From contig JAHDGJ010000001.1 of the NCBI GenBank assembly GCA_020627705.1, positions 497,633-561,632 on the forward strand: a stretch of 64,000 nucleotides of DNA, given 5' to 3'. The notes beneath the pieces were generated by a model. It was not told the origin of the DNA, searched no databases, and worked only from the letters and a program-made list of their open reading frames with translations. The DNA comes from Saprospiraceae bacterium (lineage in GTDB: Bacteria > Bacteroidota > Bacteroidia > Chitinophagales > Saprospiraceae). Below, in pieces: positions 9,118 through 18,591 of the stretch. Each line of letters opens with the position of its first letter. Position 1 is the stretch's first letter. Position numbers and translations under genes: made by a program.

Positions 9118-9983
9118 ATATTATTTCTACATATAATAATGCGATTAAAAACTTGGCTACCGTTTGGCCGATCTTGGCCTTTATATTTTTTGTCAATTGC
9201 CTATTTGGATATGTTTTTATTTCTCCATTGAAGGCAAGTTTGGATGAAACCATTGGAAAAAGTTTATTTGCAGAAAGATTAGGTCAAGGGTTTGACTATA
9301 CCGCACTTACCGAAATACTTCGAGAAACTGGCGGACTATCAGGGTTGTCATCATGGTTGATAGGTTTAGCATTACTCTACTTTTTGTGGAATATTTTTAC
9401 TTCTGCAGGATTTCTTGGAATCCTAGGACCTCATTCTAAGTTGAGTATTTGGAATAAATTCTACCAGGCTGGAAGTAAATATTTTTTAAGTATTCTAACG
9501 ATTACTTTTTTTAGCATATTTCTTTTTTCGCTGGGCTTACTTGCCGTAGGTGTGATACTTCAAGCGCTAGGATTAAACCTCCTTCAAATGGAAACAGAAC
9601 TCGCTTTAATCCGAAACATTAAACTTGCCGTTGTCTTTTTGTTTGTATGGCGTTTCCTAATAGGCATTTTTAGAGACCATTGCAAGCTCGATGTAATAGA
9701 CAATGGTCTTGCGTTTTGGAGTATGATCAAAAACGCGTGTAAACATTTCTTGTCTTCTCATTACATATTGCTCGCATTTTTCAATGTTGCAATCTTAGCT
9801 CTGTTTTTGATTCTTTTGTTTTTTCTCAAATCCAGTTTGGGTGAATTCGTTTTATTTGGGACGATTGGGCTTTTGGGGCAATTAAGTATTTTTCTACGAG
9901 TCGTTTACAGGTATATTCGGATCAATTCTTTCCATGCATTGAAGCAATCCAAATTATCGCACGATATCGAAAATGAAGACTAA
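9114..9983 (+). CDS. Multi-pass membrane protein, unknown
   Basis: A 289-residue integral membrane protein with about six hydrophobic segments, around residues 17-36, 80-105, 125-155, 165-190, 210-245 and 250-270. I see no transporter signature or catalytic motif. The start overlaps the M1 peptidase stop by four bases (ATGA), so the two are made together and this protein may be a membrane partner of that pathway. The gene converges on murB with a two-base gap and no clear terminator. I do not recognise the family. Confidence 0.75.
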   Translation: MNIISTYNNAIKNLATVWPILAFIFFVNCLFGYVFISPLKASLDETIGKSLFAERLGQGFDYTALTEILRETGGLSGLSSWLIGLALLYFLWNIFTSAGFLGILGPHSKLSIWNKFYQAGSKYFLSILTITFFSIFLFSLGLLAVGVILQALGLNLLQMETELALIRNIKLAVVFLFVWRFLIGIFRDHCKLDVIDNGLAFWSMIKNACKHFLSSHYILLAFFNVAILALFLILLFFLKSSLGEFVLFGTIGLLGQLSIFLRVVYRYIRINSFHALKQSKLSHDIENED

Positions 9984-9985
9984 CC

Positions 9986-10981
9986 TTAAGAAATAAGATT
10001 AACTTCAGGAGAGAGCTCTACACCAAATTTGTCTATGACTGACTTTTGAATCTTCTCGGCCAATTCCAAAATGTCTGTTCCTTTGGCGTTTTTATTATTA
10101 ATGAGTATGAGTGCATGATTTTTATAACAAGCTGCGCCTTTATGAGCTTTTCCTTTCCACCCCGTTTGTTGTATCAACCATCCTGCAGAAAGTTTCTTTC
10201 TATATGGCACATTGGAATAAGCAGGCATGTTGGGAAAATTAGCCAAAAGTTGATTGCACTTTTTTGAACTTACGATTGGATTCTTAAAGAAACTCCCCGC
10301 GTTACCAATTAATTTTGGATCTGGCAATTTAGAGTTTCGAATATTAATAATGGCTTTGGAGACTGTTTTTAAAGAGGGCTTGGTCACTTTTAAACGATCC
10401 AGCTCATTTAAGATAGCGCCATATCCCAAATTAAATTCAGGGCTTTTGGAAAGTTTGAAGGTTACATTGGAGATAAAGTACTTCCCTTTAAGAGAAGTTT
10501 TGAAAACGCTTGTTCGGTAGCCAAACTGACAAGAAGATTTGGAAAAATTCTTTGCTCTTCCCGTTTTTAAATCAATCGCTTCGAGCGAATGAAAGACGTC
10601 TTTTATTTCAACCCCATACGCTCCAATATTTTGCATGGGAGACGCTCCCACACTACCAGGTATTAGGGATAAATTTTCAACTCCTCCATATCCTCTTTGA
10701 ATGCACCATTTTACAAAGTTGTGCCAATTTTCTCCCCCTCCAACGCGTACGAATATATGCTTCGCTGTCTCTTTAACTATATCCTTTCCCTTGATTTCAT
10801 TTTTTAAAACCACTTTGTTGAGATCATTTAAAAGAAGAATATTACTTCCCCCTCCTAAAATGAAAGAGGCATTGCTGTCAAGATTTAAAAAAGAGCTTAA
10901 ATCCGAATTTTTCTTGATCCGGGCCAGTTGTGAACAAGAAACATCAAGGCCAAAAGAATTGTATGACTTTAAACTGGGCAC
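9986..10981 (-). CDS. murB: UDP-N-acetylmuramate dehydrogenase MurB
   Basis: A 331-residue FAD enzyme that reduces UDP-GlcNAc-enolpyruvate to UDP-MurNAc with NADPH in peptidoglycan synthesis. Visible signatures are FILGGGSNILL (about residues 40-50, FAD binding), LIPGSVGASPMQNIGAYGVE (about 102-121), CQFGYRTSVFK, GNAGSFFKNP with the catalytic Ser, and a C-terminal GVELSPEV with the catalytic Glu. The long YRTS-containing form points to type I MurB. The start is GTG at 10981, overlapping the TAG of the upstream outer-membrane gene by one base, so the two are coupled. Confidence 0.95.
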   Translation of the reverse strand: MPSLKSYNSFGLDVSCSQLARIKKNSDLSSFLNLDSNASFILGGGSNILLLNDLNKVVLKNEIKGKDIVKETAKHIFVRVGGGENWHNFVKWCIQRGYGGVENLSLIPGSVGASPMQNIGAYGVEIKDVFHSLEAIDLKTGRAKNFSKSSCQFGYRTSVFKTSLKGKYFISNVTFKLSKSPEFNLGYGAILNELDRLKVTKPSLKTVSKAIINIRNSKLPDPKLIGNAGSFFKNPIVSSKKCNQLLANFPNMPAYSNVPYRKKLSAGWLIQQTGWKGKAHKGAACYKNHALILINNKNAKGTDILELAEKIQKSVIDKFGVELSPEVNLIS

Positions 10982-11592
10982 TAAAGTTCGCTTGCAGGAT
11001 CGGTTATCTTCTTAAGCTTGGGAATATTAAAATCTAACTTTATTCCTATACTGAAATTATTCGCATTGCTGTCAGGATCCCAGCCATATCTCAAAATACC
11101 ATATCCAGAAAATCCACTCATACCAAAACCATAACCGGCCTCTAAAAGAATCGTTTCAAAGAATTCTCGATTTCCGCCATCTTCCCTAAAATCATCCGTG
11201 GTAAAGTAAAGCTCTGTTCTGTTATATTGAATTCCACCACCAATGATAAATCCAAATTTGCCTTCTTTTCCCATATTGCTCAATCCTCCAAAATTCAAAT
11301 GCCCAACTATAGGAACAGCCATCATACCCAGTCCTTTGTAATCTCCTGCTGAAAACCCAAGCAAACCAAAATTTGCGGTTGTCTCCGCTGAAAAACTGAA
11401 CTTTTCTCCACCAATCCAAATTTTAGGACCAAAGCCTATATTTAATAAAGCGGATCCAGCCGAATCCTTTCCAACGTCTTCAGGGTTCGTATATCTCTGA
11501 TATAGGTTATAGTTTACAGTCCCTCCAAAACCAAATTGGCTAAATGCTTGTATCGTAAATCCGAGGAAAAGAAATAGGAAAATCTTCTTCAT
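10981..11592 (-). CDS. Small outer-membrane beta-barrel protein, unknown
   Basis: A 203-residue protein with a signal peptide (MKKIFLFLFLGFTIQAFSQ, cut after residue 19). Alternating Gly- and aromatic-rich strands follow (FGFGGTVNYN, FGPKIWIGGEKFSFSAE, FGFIIGGGIQYNRTEL, YGFGMSGFSGYGILRYGW), as expected for a barrel of about eight to ten strands. It ends in a short charged tail rather than an aromatic residue. I do not recognise a named family. It is translationally coupled to murB by a one-base overlap, an unusual but conceivable envelope pairing. Confidence 0.7.
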   Translation of the reverse strand: MKKIFLFLFLGFTIQAFSQFGFGGTVNYNLYQRYTNPEDVGKDSAGSALLNIGFGPKIWIGGEKFSFSAETTANFGLLGFSAGDYKGLGMMAVPIVGHLNFGGLSNMGKEGKFGFIIGGGIQYNRTELYFTTDDFREDGGNREFFETILLEAGYGFGMSGFSGYGILRYGWDPDSNANNFSIGIKLDFNIPKLKKITDPASEL

Positions 11593-11609
11593 TTGTTGCT
11601 ATTCAAAAC

Positions 11610-11617
11610 CAAAAGTA
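11610..11617 (-). promoter_or_regulatory. Candidate -7 element for the barrel protein and murB
   Basis: On the minus strand this reads TACTTTTG, an exact TAnnTTTG match, 17 bases before the ATG at 11592. No convincing -33 TTG is visible. Confidence 0.4.
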
Positions 11618-11644
11618 TATAAACTTTGTATTATATGTTTTTAA

Positions 11645-13432
11645 TCACTCCAAGTCAAACTGCAATTTAGCTAAGGCATGATATGCTCCTTTTTTCTGAC
11701 TTAGTTGTTCGTGTGTGCCTTTTTCTACGATCACTCCATTTTCTAATACATAGATGCAATCCACATCTTTAATGGTTGCCAAACGATGAGCTATTATGAT
11801 GGAAGTTCTTCCTTTTAACAATTCATCTAATGCCTCCTGTACAACTTTTTCTGATTCGGCATCCAGTGAGCTCGTTGCTTCATCAAGTAATAATATCTTA
11901 GGATCTTTTAGTATTGCCCTAGCGATGGCTATTCGTTGACGCTGTCCACCTGACAACTTGATCCCACGTTCACCTACAATTGTGTCGAATTTATCAGGAA
12001 AACCATCAATAAATTCAAATGAATTTGATCGCTTGGCGGCATCAATTAATTCTGCTTCTGAAGCATCGGGCTTCCCATATAAGATGTTTTCTTTTATGGT
12101 ACCTCCAAATAAAATTACCTCTTGGGGTACAATGCCAACATGTCTCCGAAAAGAAGCCAAGTCGTAATCATTGATATCTATGTCGTCTACTTCAATTTTT
12201 CCAGATTCTAGTTCGTAGAAGTTCAAAAGCAATTTGACTATCGTTGACTTACCACTCCCACTTTGACCAATCAATGCGACCTTTTCTCCTGCTTTTATAT
12301 CCATACTTATGCCTTTTAGCACAGGTACATCGTCCCTTGTCGGATAAGAAAAATGCACTTCATCAAACGCAATCTTGCCTTTCAATTGTAAGTCTTCCGA
12401 AGAGGCTTGAGTATTAATTTCAGAATCTAATTTTAGGATATCTTGAATCCTTTCGGTAGCACCAATAGCGCCCGCCAAAACAGTATACAAATTTCCTAAC
12501 CCAGCTATGGCTCCCCCCATTATGCCGGTATAAAGAATAAACCCGAACAAATCACCCACAAGCATTTCTCCGTTTTGAACCAATAGCGCCCCTCGCCAAA
12601 GAATAAAAAAGATACCCCCAAAAAGAATCGAAATGACAAACATGAAAAACACTCCCCGAATCGTCGCGAATCTTAAAGCGATTTGAACCATTTGATTAAC
12701 TGATTTGCCATATCTAACTGATTCATAGGTTTCGTTAACAAATGATTTTACCACACTGAAAGACTGAAAGGTTTCTTCAACAATCGTATTGGTTTCTGCC
12801 AAGGCATCTTGTCTTTTTCGGGATAATCTTCGGATATACCTACCAAATACTATAGAAATAATAACTACGACAGGAAACGTAGCCAACATAGTCAGCGAGA
12901 GCTTTGGAGCTATGAAGAATATGATCACCGTGGAGCCCAATAAAATAATTACCTGTCTCAGAAATTCTGCTAAAGAATGGGAAAAAACACTTTGCAATTG
13001 CTCTATATCCGTGGTTATCCTACTTGTCAATTCGCCAACTCGCCTTTTTTCGAAAAACACAATGGGCTGGGTAATAATTTTATGATAAACATCCTTTCTT
13101 AAATCTGCCATGCCCTTTTCCGCCACAACGGCAAAAAAATAGGTTCGTACAAACGAAAATATCCCTTGCACAATCAAAACGACTAAAAACAACAATCCAT
13201 ACTGATTAAGAGACAACTCTGGAATATTAGGTGAAGGTGCTCCATTTGCCACATTGGTCATCTCTTTGGCTGCGCCAATCAAGATCAGAAACAATCCGCT
13301 ACCAATCGCCAAGAACAGCATGGCAAATATGAAATAACCAATATAGGGGCGTATGTATCTAAATATTGACAGCGCCTCAAAAAGACCTTCTTTAGTAACC
13401 TTGGGCTTAGTAATTTCCTTTTTAGTACTCAT
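11645..13432 (-). CDS. ABC exporter, fused permease and ATPase (MsbA-like)
   Basis: A 595-residue type IV exporter half-transporter. The membrane domain (about residues 28-330) has six helices. The ATPase domain has Walker A GQSGSGKST starting at G389, a Q-loop near VGIVPQE, the signature LSGGQRQRIAIARAI, Walker B ILLLDEATSSLD and the switch His in IIIAHRLAT. The family exports lipids (MsbA), peptides or drugs, and the substrate cannot be read from sequence. Nearby envelope genes make lipid A or another lipid plausible. It is a single gene between the small barrel protein and the OmpA-type lipoprotein, with its own spacing of about 96 bases upstream. Confidence 0.92.
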   Translation of the reverse strand: MSTKKEITKPKVTKEGLFEALSIFRYIRPYIGYFIFAMLFLAIGSGLFLILIGAAKEMTNVANGAPSPNIPELSLNQYGLLFLVVLIVQGIFSFVRTYFFAVVAEKGMADLRKDVYHKIITQPIVFFEKRRVGELTSRITTDIEQLQSVFSHSLAEFLRQVIILLGSTVIIFFIAPKLSLTMLATFPVVVIISIVFGRYIRRLSRKRQDALAETNTIVEETFQSFSVVKSFVNETYESVRYGKSVNQMVQIALRFATIRGVFFMFVISILFGGIFFILWRGALLVQNGEMLVGDLFGFILYTGIMGGAIAGLGNLYTVLAGAIGATERIQDILKLDSEINTQASSEDLQLKGKIAFDEVHFSYPTRDDVPVLKGISMDIKAGEKVALIGQSGSGKSTIVKLLLNFYELESGKIEVDDIDINDYDLASFRRHVGIVPQEVILFGGTIKENILYGKPDASEAELIDAAKRSNSFEFIDGFPDKFDTIVGERGIKLSGGQRQRIAIARAILKDPKILLLDEATSSLDAESEKVVQEALDELLKGRTSIIIAHRLATIKDVDCIYVLENGVIVEKGTHEQLSQKKGAYHALAKLQFDLE

Positions 13433-13469
13433 CTATACGTAAACAAAATTTGACCCCCATTTGATTTAC

Positions 13470-13505
13470 AAAAAAAGAAAGGTAGTCTAAAAAAGACCAC
13501 CTTTC
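13470..13505 (-). terminator. Rho-independent terminator after the OmpA-type gene
   Basis: The arms at 13477-13488 and 13494-13505 pair over 12 positions with one mismatch, around a five-base loop. On the minus strand the stem is followed by a run of seven T (A-run at 13470-13476). It lies 24 bases past the stop of the OmpA-type gene. Confidence 0.75.
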
Positions 13506-13528
13506 GCCTAATAAATATATGTATTGAC

Positions 13529-14449
13529 CTATTTCGGTACGTTGTCACCATCCAAAAGATCGTAGAACTCGTTTAATTTGGGCATTAGTATAATTCTAGT
13601 CCTTCGGTTGGTTGACCTGCCTTCAGGCGTATCATTGCTAGCTAGCGCATTATATTCCCCACGACCTGCCGCGATCAATCGATTAGGATCTATACTAAAA
13701 TTCTTTTGTAGAATCCGTACCACAGAGGCAGCTCTTTTCACACTCAAATCCCAGTTATCCTGAATTCCTGGTCTGGCAATAGGAAGATTATCTGTATACC
13801 CTTCAACCATAACTTCAAGGTTAGGTTTAGACTGAAGGATACGGGCTATTTTACCAAGGATCGTCATAGCGCTGCTGTTGATATCCCAACTACCACTTTT
13901 AAACAACATCTTATCTGATATATTGATAAATACTACCGTTTTATCAACCTTCACATCAACATCTTGATCATTAATGCCATCTTGAAGGACACTCTTTAAA
14001 TTTACTGCTAGAGCCAAGTTGATTGAATCGGCTTTGGTTCGAGCCTCTTGAAGTAGACGTATATATTTATCCTTTCCTTCTAGTTGCGAAAGTGTTTGAT
14101 TTATATTTTCGTTGGCAGATTGCGAGAGCACTGTCAAATCTCCCACTTGTTTTACCGTTTGATCTCGTTGTCTTTTGACATCCGAAATTTGATCTTTTAA
14201 ATCTCCAATTTGTTCTTGGCGAAGAGAAAGTTCCTTCTGAGTTGCAGCGAGATCAGATCGCAATTCATCATTGCTTCTTTCACAATTCTTAAGTTTCAAA
14301 GAAAAATCTTCAACTAATGTGGCACAACGCGCCATTTCTTCTTTTTGAAAATCTACTTCAGATTGTAGTGCGGCATATTTTTTCTTGCTAATACATGAGC
14401 TTAAAAAAGCACAACTCACGAGCAAAAGAAATATAGTTCTTGGAGTCAT
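13529..14449 (-). CDS. OmpA/Pal-type peptidoglycan-binding lipoprotein
   Basis: A 306-residue protein. A lipoprotein signal ends at LSSC (Cys19), then comes a long coiled coil (about residues 25-130, E/Q/R/D rich). The OmpA C-terminal domain (about 165-300) has VEGYTDNLPI, LSVKRAASVVRIL, AAGRGEYNALASNDTPEGRSTNRRT and the conserved Asp/Arg pair that binds diaminopimelate. It should tether the outer membrane to peptidoglycan. I chose the ATG at 14449 over the GTG at 14479, because the signal peptide begins there and an A-rich ribosome-binding region precedes it. It may be cotranscribed with icmF, 41 bases upstream. Confidence 0.9.
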   Translation of the reverse strand: MTPRTIFLLLVSCAFLSSCISKKKYAALQSEVDFQKEEMARCATLVEDFSLKLKNCERSNDELRSDLAATQKELSLRQEQIGDLKDQISDVKRQRDQTVKQVGDLTVLSQSANENINQTLSQLEGKDKYIRLLQEARTKADSINLALAVNLKSVLQDGINDQDVDVKVDKTVVFINISDKMLFKSGSWDINSSAMTILGKIARILQSKPNLEVMVEGYTDNLPIARPGIQDNWDLSVKRAASVVRILQKNFSIDPNRLIAAGRGEYNALASNDTPEGRSTNRRTRIILMPKLNEFYDLLDGDNVPK

Positions 14450-14490
14450 TTCTATTTTTTTACTGTTTTCAAAGAGCACAAATTTAACAA

Positions 14491-17400
14491 TTACATACTT
14501 CTTCTATACTGACCGCCCACATCAAATAATGCATTCGTAATTTGACCTAAGGAACAAGTTTTCACCGCTTCCATTAATGCCTCAAAAACGTTCCCATTGT
14601 TAAGGGCAATATTTTGAAGATTTTCTAACGCAGATGTGGCTTTTTGATCATGAAAATTATTCAACGCTTTGAGTGCATCAATTTGCGCAATTTTTTCTTC
14701 TTCCGTTGCACGAATTACTTCTTCTGGAATGATTGTCGGAGATCCCTTAGACGAAAGAAACGTATTCACTCCAATGATAGGATATTCACCCGTGTGCTTT
14801 AGTGTTTCGTAATACAAACTCTCCTCTTGAATCTTAGAACGCTGATACATCGTTTCCATTGCTCCAAGTACTCCGCCCCGTTCTGTAATTCGATCAAATT
14901 CGATCATTACTGCTTCTTCAACTAAGTCGGTCAATTCTTCGATGATAAAAGCCCCTTGCAAAGGGTTTTCATTTTTTGCTAATCCCAATTCGTGATTGAT
15001 TATCATCTGAATGGCGACTGCTCTTCGAACACTGTCCTCGGTTGGCGTGGTTATAGCTTCGTCGTAAGCATTGGTATGAAGCGAATTACAATTGTCGTAT
15101 ATCGCATACAGAGCTTGAAGCGTAGTCCTAATGTCATTGAAATCAATCTCTTGAGCATGCAACGATCTTCCAGAGGTTTGAATGTGATATTTAAGCTTTT
15201 GTGAGCGCTCGTTGGCTTCGTATTTATACTTCATCGCTTTGGCCCAAATTTTTCGAGCGACTCGACCAATTACGGCATATTCTGGATCTACCCCATTAGA
15301 AAAGAAGAAAGAAAGGTTGGGAGCAAAATCATCAATATTCATTCCTCTTGCCAAGTAATACTCTACAAAAGTAAAACCATTGGAAAGTGTAAACGCCAAT
15401 TGCGTTATCGGATTAGCCCCGGCTTCGGCGATATGATATCCCGAAATGGATACAGAATAAAAGTTACGAACCGCCTGATTGATAAAATACTGCTGTACAT
15501 CTCCCATCAGCTTTAAAGAAAACTCCGTGGAGAAGATACAAGTATTTTGTGCCTGATCTTCTTTTAGAATGTCGGCTTGCACTGTACCACGCACAGATTT
15601 CAAAGCTTTGGCTTTGAGCTCATTGTATACCGCAGGTTCTAATACAAGATCCCCAGTAAGTCCTAAAAGCATCAATCCCAAACCATCGTTTCCTTCTGGA
15701 ATCTCTTCGTTATACTTTGGTCTTGCGATTCCTTTATCGTCATATAATTCTTTAAACTTAGCTTCCACTTTATCTTCCAATCCATGCTCCTTGATATAAA
15801 TCTCACACTGCTGGTCAATGGCAGCATTCATAAAAAACGCACAAATCGTAGCGGCTGGACCATTTATGGTCATTGAAACTGAGGTTTTGGGATTGCATAA
15901 ATCAAATCCTGAATAGAGTTTTTTAGCATCATTTAAAGAACAAATGCTCACCCCAGAATTACCCACCTTTCCATATATATCTGGACGATGATCAGGATCT
16001 TCACCATAAAGAGTAACCGAATCAAAAGCAGTAGAAAGCCTTTTTGCCGGGGTACCCAAAGACAAATAGTGAAACCTTTTGTTTGTCCTTTCTGGTCCAC
16101 CTTCACCAGCAAACATTCGTGTAGGATCTTCGCCTTTGCGTTTGAAAGGAAAAACGCCTGCAGCAAATGGGAAAGCTCCCGGTACATTTTCTTGCATGCT
16201 CCACTTTACAATTTCGCCCCAGTCCTCATACTTTGGCAATACTACTTTCGGAATTTGATTCTGCGACAATGACTTGGTATAATTTTCTACTTTGATCACC
16301 TTGTCCCTTACTTTGTATACAAATTCTTCTTCTTGATACGCCTTCTTCTTTTGTTCCCAGCCATCCAAAATATCTCTTGCTTCTTTATCTAAAGACTTTT
16401 GTTTTTCTTCTAACAGCTTAGATAACTCGTTTGGCTCTTGGACCATTTTAGTTACTCGGTCTATGGAAAATAAGTCTCTCGCTATTGAAGCTTGTTCTTG
16501 CACATTTTTATTATAGGATCTAATCGTATCCGAAATCTCCGATAAGTATCTCACTCGAGCTGGAGGGATTATATAGTGCTTAGAGGACTCACCTTCTTTC
16601 AATTCACTCTGTGCCGAAGGGAAAAGCTTTGCAATCAAAGCATTAAATACGGCATTGACGCCAGGGTCGTTAAATTGCGAAGCGATGGAACCAAAAACAG
16701 GCATCGTATCTGGATCCTCATGCCACAGCTCATGATTTCTTTGGTATTGTTTTTTTACATCTCTGATAGCATCTTGAGCTCCCCTTTTGTCAAACTTATT
16801 GATTACAATCATATCGGCAAAATCAAGCATGTCGATTTTTTCTAATTGTGAAGCGGCTCCAAACTCTGGAGTCATAACATATACAGAAAAATCAGCATGA
16901 TCCACAATTTCGGAATCCGATTGCCCAATACCGGAAGTCTCTAGAATGATTAAATCATACGAAGCATTTTTAAGAATGGCTATGGTAGCATCGATGTGCT
17001 TATTGAGCGCAAGGTTATACTGCCGTGTAGCCAACGAACGCATAAAGACCCGATCGCTCGAAATCGCATTCATACGGATTCTGTCGCCGAGTAATGCCCC
17101 TCCTGTTTTTCTTTTAGAAGGATCAACCGAAATGATGGCAATATTTTTTTCTGGAAAATGACTCAAGTATCTCAAGACCAATTCATCAACCAAAGAAGAC
17201 TTCCCAGCACCACCGGTACCTGTAATTCCCAAAACAGGCGTTTTGATCTTTTCGTTATGAGATTTTACATTATCCAACCAAGCTTGACTCTCATCAGGAT
17301 AATTTTCTACTGCAGAAATAAGTCTAGCTATTGCACCAATATTATTGTCTTTAATCTTATTTATCTGTCCATTTAGCTTTGCCCCTACCGGGAAATCACA

Positions 17401-17826
17401 TTTCTCCAAAAGATCGTTGATCATTCCTTGCAATCCCATAGCTCGCCCATCGTCTGGAGAATAAATCCGAGTTATTCCATACGAATGAAGGTCCTCTATT
17501 TCTGAGGGCAATATCGTACCTCCTCCACCTCCAAATATCTTTATATGCTCCGCTCCCCTTTCTTTCAATAAGTCAAAAGCGTATTTAAAAAACTCATTGT
17601 GTCCCCCTTGATACGAGGTGATCGCTATTCCTTGAACATCTTCTTCAATGGCAGCATTTACAATTTCATGAACAGGACGATTATGTCCTAGATGAATAAC
17701 TTCAGCTCCAGACCGTTGGATAATACGCCGCATTATATTTATGGCTGCATCATGTCCATCAAACAAAGATCCTGCAGTCAATATCCTTATTTTGTTTTGC
17801 GCTTTATATGGTGCTATTTTCTCCAT
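14491..17826 (-). CDS. icmF: Fused isobutyryl-CoA mutase IcmF (adenosylcobalamin enzyme with built-in G-protein chaperone)
   Basis: A 1111-residue fusion. Residues 1-145 form the B12-binding domain, with base-off ligand H25 in [10 protein letters not shown] and a C-terminal GGGGGTI. Residues about 195-400 are a MeaB/ArgK-like GTPase (Walker A GTGGAGKS at 203-210, VINKFDKRG). Residues about 520-1111 are the mutase barrel ([29 protein letters not shown] in pieces, [22 protein letters not shown]). IcmF enzymes interconvert isobutyryl- and n-butyryl-CoA, and some act on isovaleryl- or pivalyl-CoA. The G domain protects and reloads the cofactor. The domain order and length match IcmF, not two-subunit methylmalonyl-CoA mutase. 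Substrate specificity is not settled by sequence. Confidence 0.93.
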   Translation of the reverse strand: MEKIAPYKAQNKIRILTAGSLFDGHDAAINIMRRIIQRSGAEVIHLGHNRPVHEIVNAAIEEDVQGIAITSYQGGHNEFFKYAFDLLKERGAEHIKIFGGGGGTILPSEIEDLHSYGITRIYSPDDGRAMGLQGMINDLLEKCDFPVGAKLNGQINKIKDNNIGAIARLISAVENYPDESQAWLDNVKSHNEKIKTPVLGITGTGGAGKSSLVDELVLRYLSHFPEKNIAIISVDPSKRKTGGALLGDRIRMNAISSDRVFMRSLATRQYNLALNKHIDATIAILKNASYDLIILETSGIGQSDSEIVDHADFSVYVMTPEFGAASQLEKIDMLDFADMIVINKFDKRGAQDAIRDVKKQYQRNHELWHEDPDTMPVFGSIASQFNDPGVNAVFNALIAKLFPSAQSELKEGESSKHYIIPPARVRYLSEISDTIRSYNKNVQEQASIARDLFSIDRVTKMVQEPNELSKLLEEKQKSLDKEARDILDGWEQKKKAYQEEEFVYKVRDKVIKVENYTKSLSQNQIPKVVLPKYEDWGEIVKWSMQENVPGAFPFAAGVFPFKRKGEDPTRMFAGEGGPERTNKRFHYLSLGTPAKRLSTAFDSVTLYGEDPDHRPDIYGKVGNSGVSICSLNDAKKLYSGFDLCNPKTSVSMTINGPAATICAFFMNAAIDQQCEIYIKEHGLEDKVEAKFKELYDDKGIARPKYNEEIPEGNDGLGLMLLGLTGDLVLEPAVYNELKAKALKSVRGTVQADILKEDQAQNTCIFSTEFSLKLMGDVQQYFINQAVRNFYSVSISGYHIAEAGANPITQLAFTLSNGFTFVEYYLARGMNIDDFAPNLSFFFSNGVDPEYAVIGRVARKIWAKAMKYKYEANERSQKLKYHIQTSGRSLHAQEIDFNDIRTTLQALYAIYDNCNSLHTNAYDEAITTPTEDSVRRAVAIQMIINHELGLAKNENPLQGAFIIEELTDLVEEAVMIEFDRITERGGVLGAMETMYQRSKIQEESLYYETLKHTGEYPIIGVNTFLSSKGSPTIIPEEVIRATEEEKIAQIDALKALNNFHDQKATSALENLQNIALNNGNVFEALMEAVKTCSLGQITNALFDVGGQYRRSM

Positions 17827-17888
17827 ATCATAAAGGTAAGGTCGAATGCTCCTTTCGTAAACGATTTGGAAGGATTTATTTACGACAT

Positions 17889-17921
17889 AAAAAAAGGGAA
17901 TTGAGTTTCCTCAATTCCCTT
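17889..17921 (-). terminator. Rho-independent terminator after the carbonic anhydrase gene
   Basis: A perfect 12-base-pair stem (17894-17905 with 17910-17921) has a four-base loop and, read on the minus strand, is followed by a T-run (A's at 17889-17895). It lies 24 bases past the carbonic anhydrase stop and separates that operon from icmF. Confidence 0.85.
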
Positions 17922-17944
17922 AAATAAAAAATTCGGATTTGCAA

Positions 17945-18580
17945 TTATAAAAACTCCACTTCGCCAGACTCCACATGGTACAATGCTCCAGCAATGTGGA
18001 CTGTACCCTCCTCAATCATTTCGTTTAGCACAGGACTGTCAGATTTGAGTTTCGCAATCGTGCGGTTCACATTTTCCACGGCTACTCTGTTTACAAAATC
18101 TTTATTAGAAGAATTACGTTCTTCGCCGTCCGCTGTTTTAGTAGCTTCTACTGAAGGCATTATATGATCCAGCATGGCTGTCAAGTTGCCTAATTTAGCA
18201 TGATCACAAGCCCCTTTAACCGCTCCGCAAGAGGTATGTCCTAAAATCACTATAACTTTTGAACCTGCCAGTTTGCAAGCGAATTCTAAGCTGCCCAAAA
18301 TATCAGTATTGACAAAATTGCCTGCCACCCGTGCATTGAAAATATCTCCAATACCTTGGTCAAAAATTATTTCTGTGGGTATCCTGGAGTCAATACAACT
18401 TACCACAGCTGCAAACGGATATTGACCTGTCGCTGTTTGTTTAACCTGAGAGAGTAAATCTCTGTTGATTGATTCATTATTTAAAAACCTCTTATTCCCT
18501 TCTTTGAGTAAGCTTAAAGCATCGCTGGTGCTTAAAGCTTTTTGAGTATCTGCTGTTTGTGTTATACCTAATGCTGACAT
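17945..18580 (-). CDS. Beta-carbonic anhydrase
   Basis: A 211-residue zinc enzyme that interconverts CO2 and bicarbonate. Zinc ligands are C62 (in SCIDSRIP, with the D64/R66 dyad), H115 and C118 (in GHTSCGAV). The length and motifs match bacterial beta-class enzymes of the clade near SulP genes. There is no signal peptide, so it should be cytoplasmic. It starts 11 bases after the SulP transporter stop on the same strand. This pairing, known in many bacteria, suggests that imported or exported bicarbonate is equilibrated at the membrane. Confidence 0.95.
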   Translation of the reverse strand: MSALGITQTADTQKALSTSDALSLLKEGNKRFLNNESINRDLLSQVKQTATGQYPFAAVVSCIDSRIPTEIIFDQGIGDIFNARVAGNFVNTDILGSLEFACKLAGSKVIVILGHTSCGAVKGACDHAKLGNLTAMLDHIMPSVEATKTADGEERNSSNKDFVNRVAVENVNRTIAKLKSDSPVLNEMIEEGTVHIAGALYHVESGEVEFL

Positions 18581-18591
18581 ACTGGATTGTA

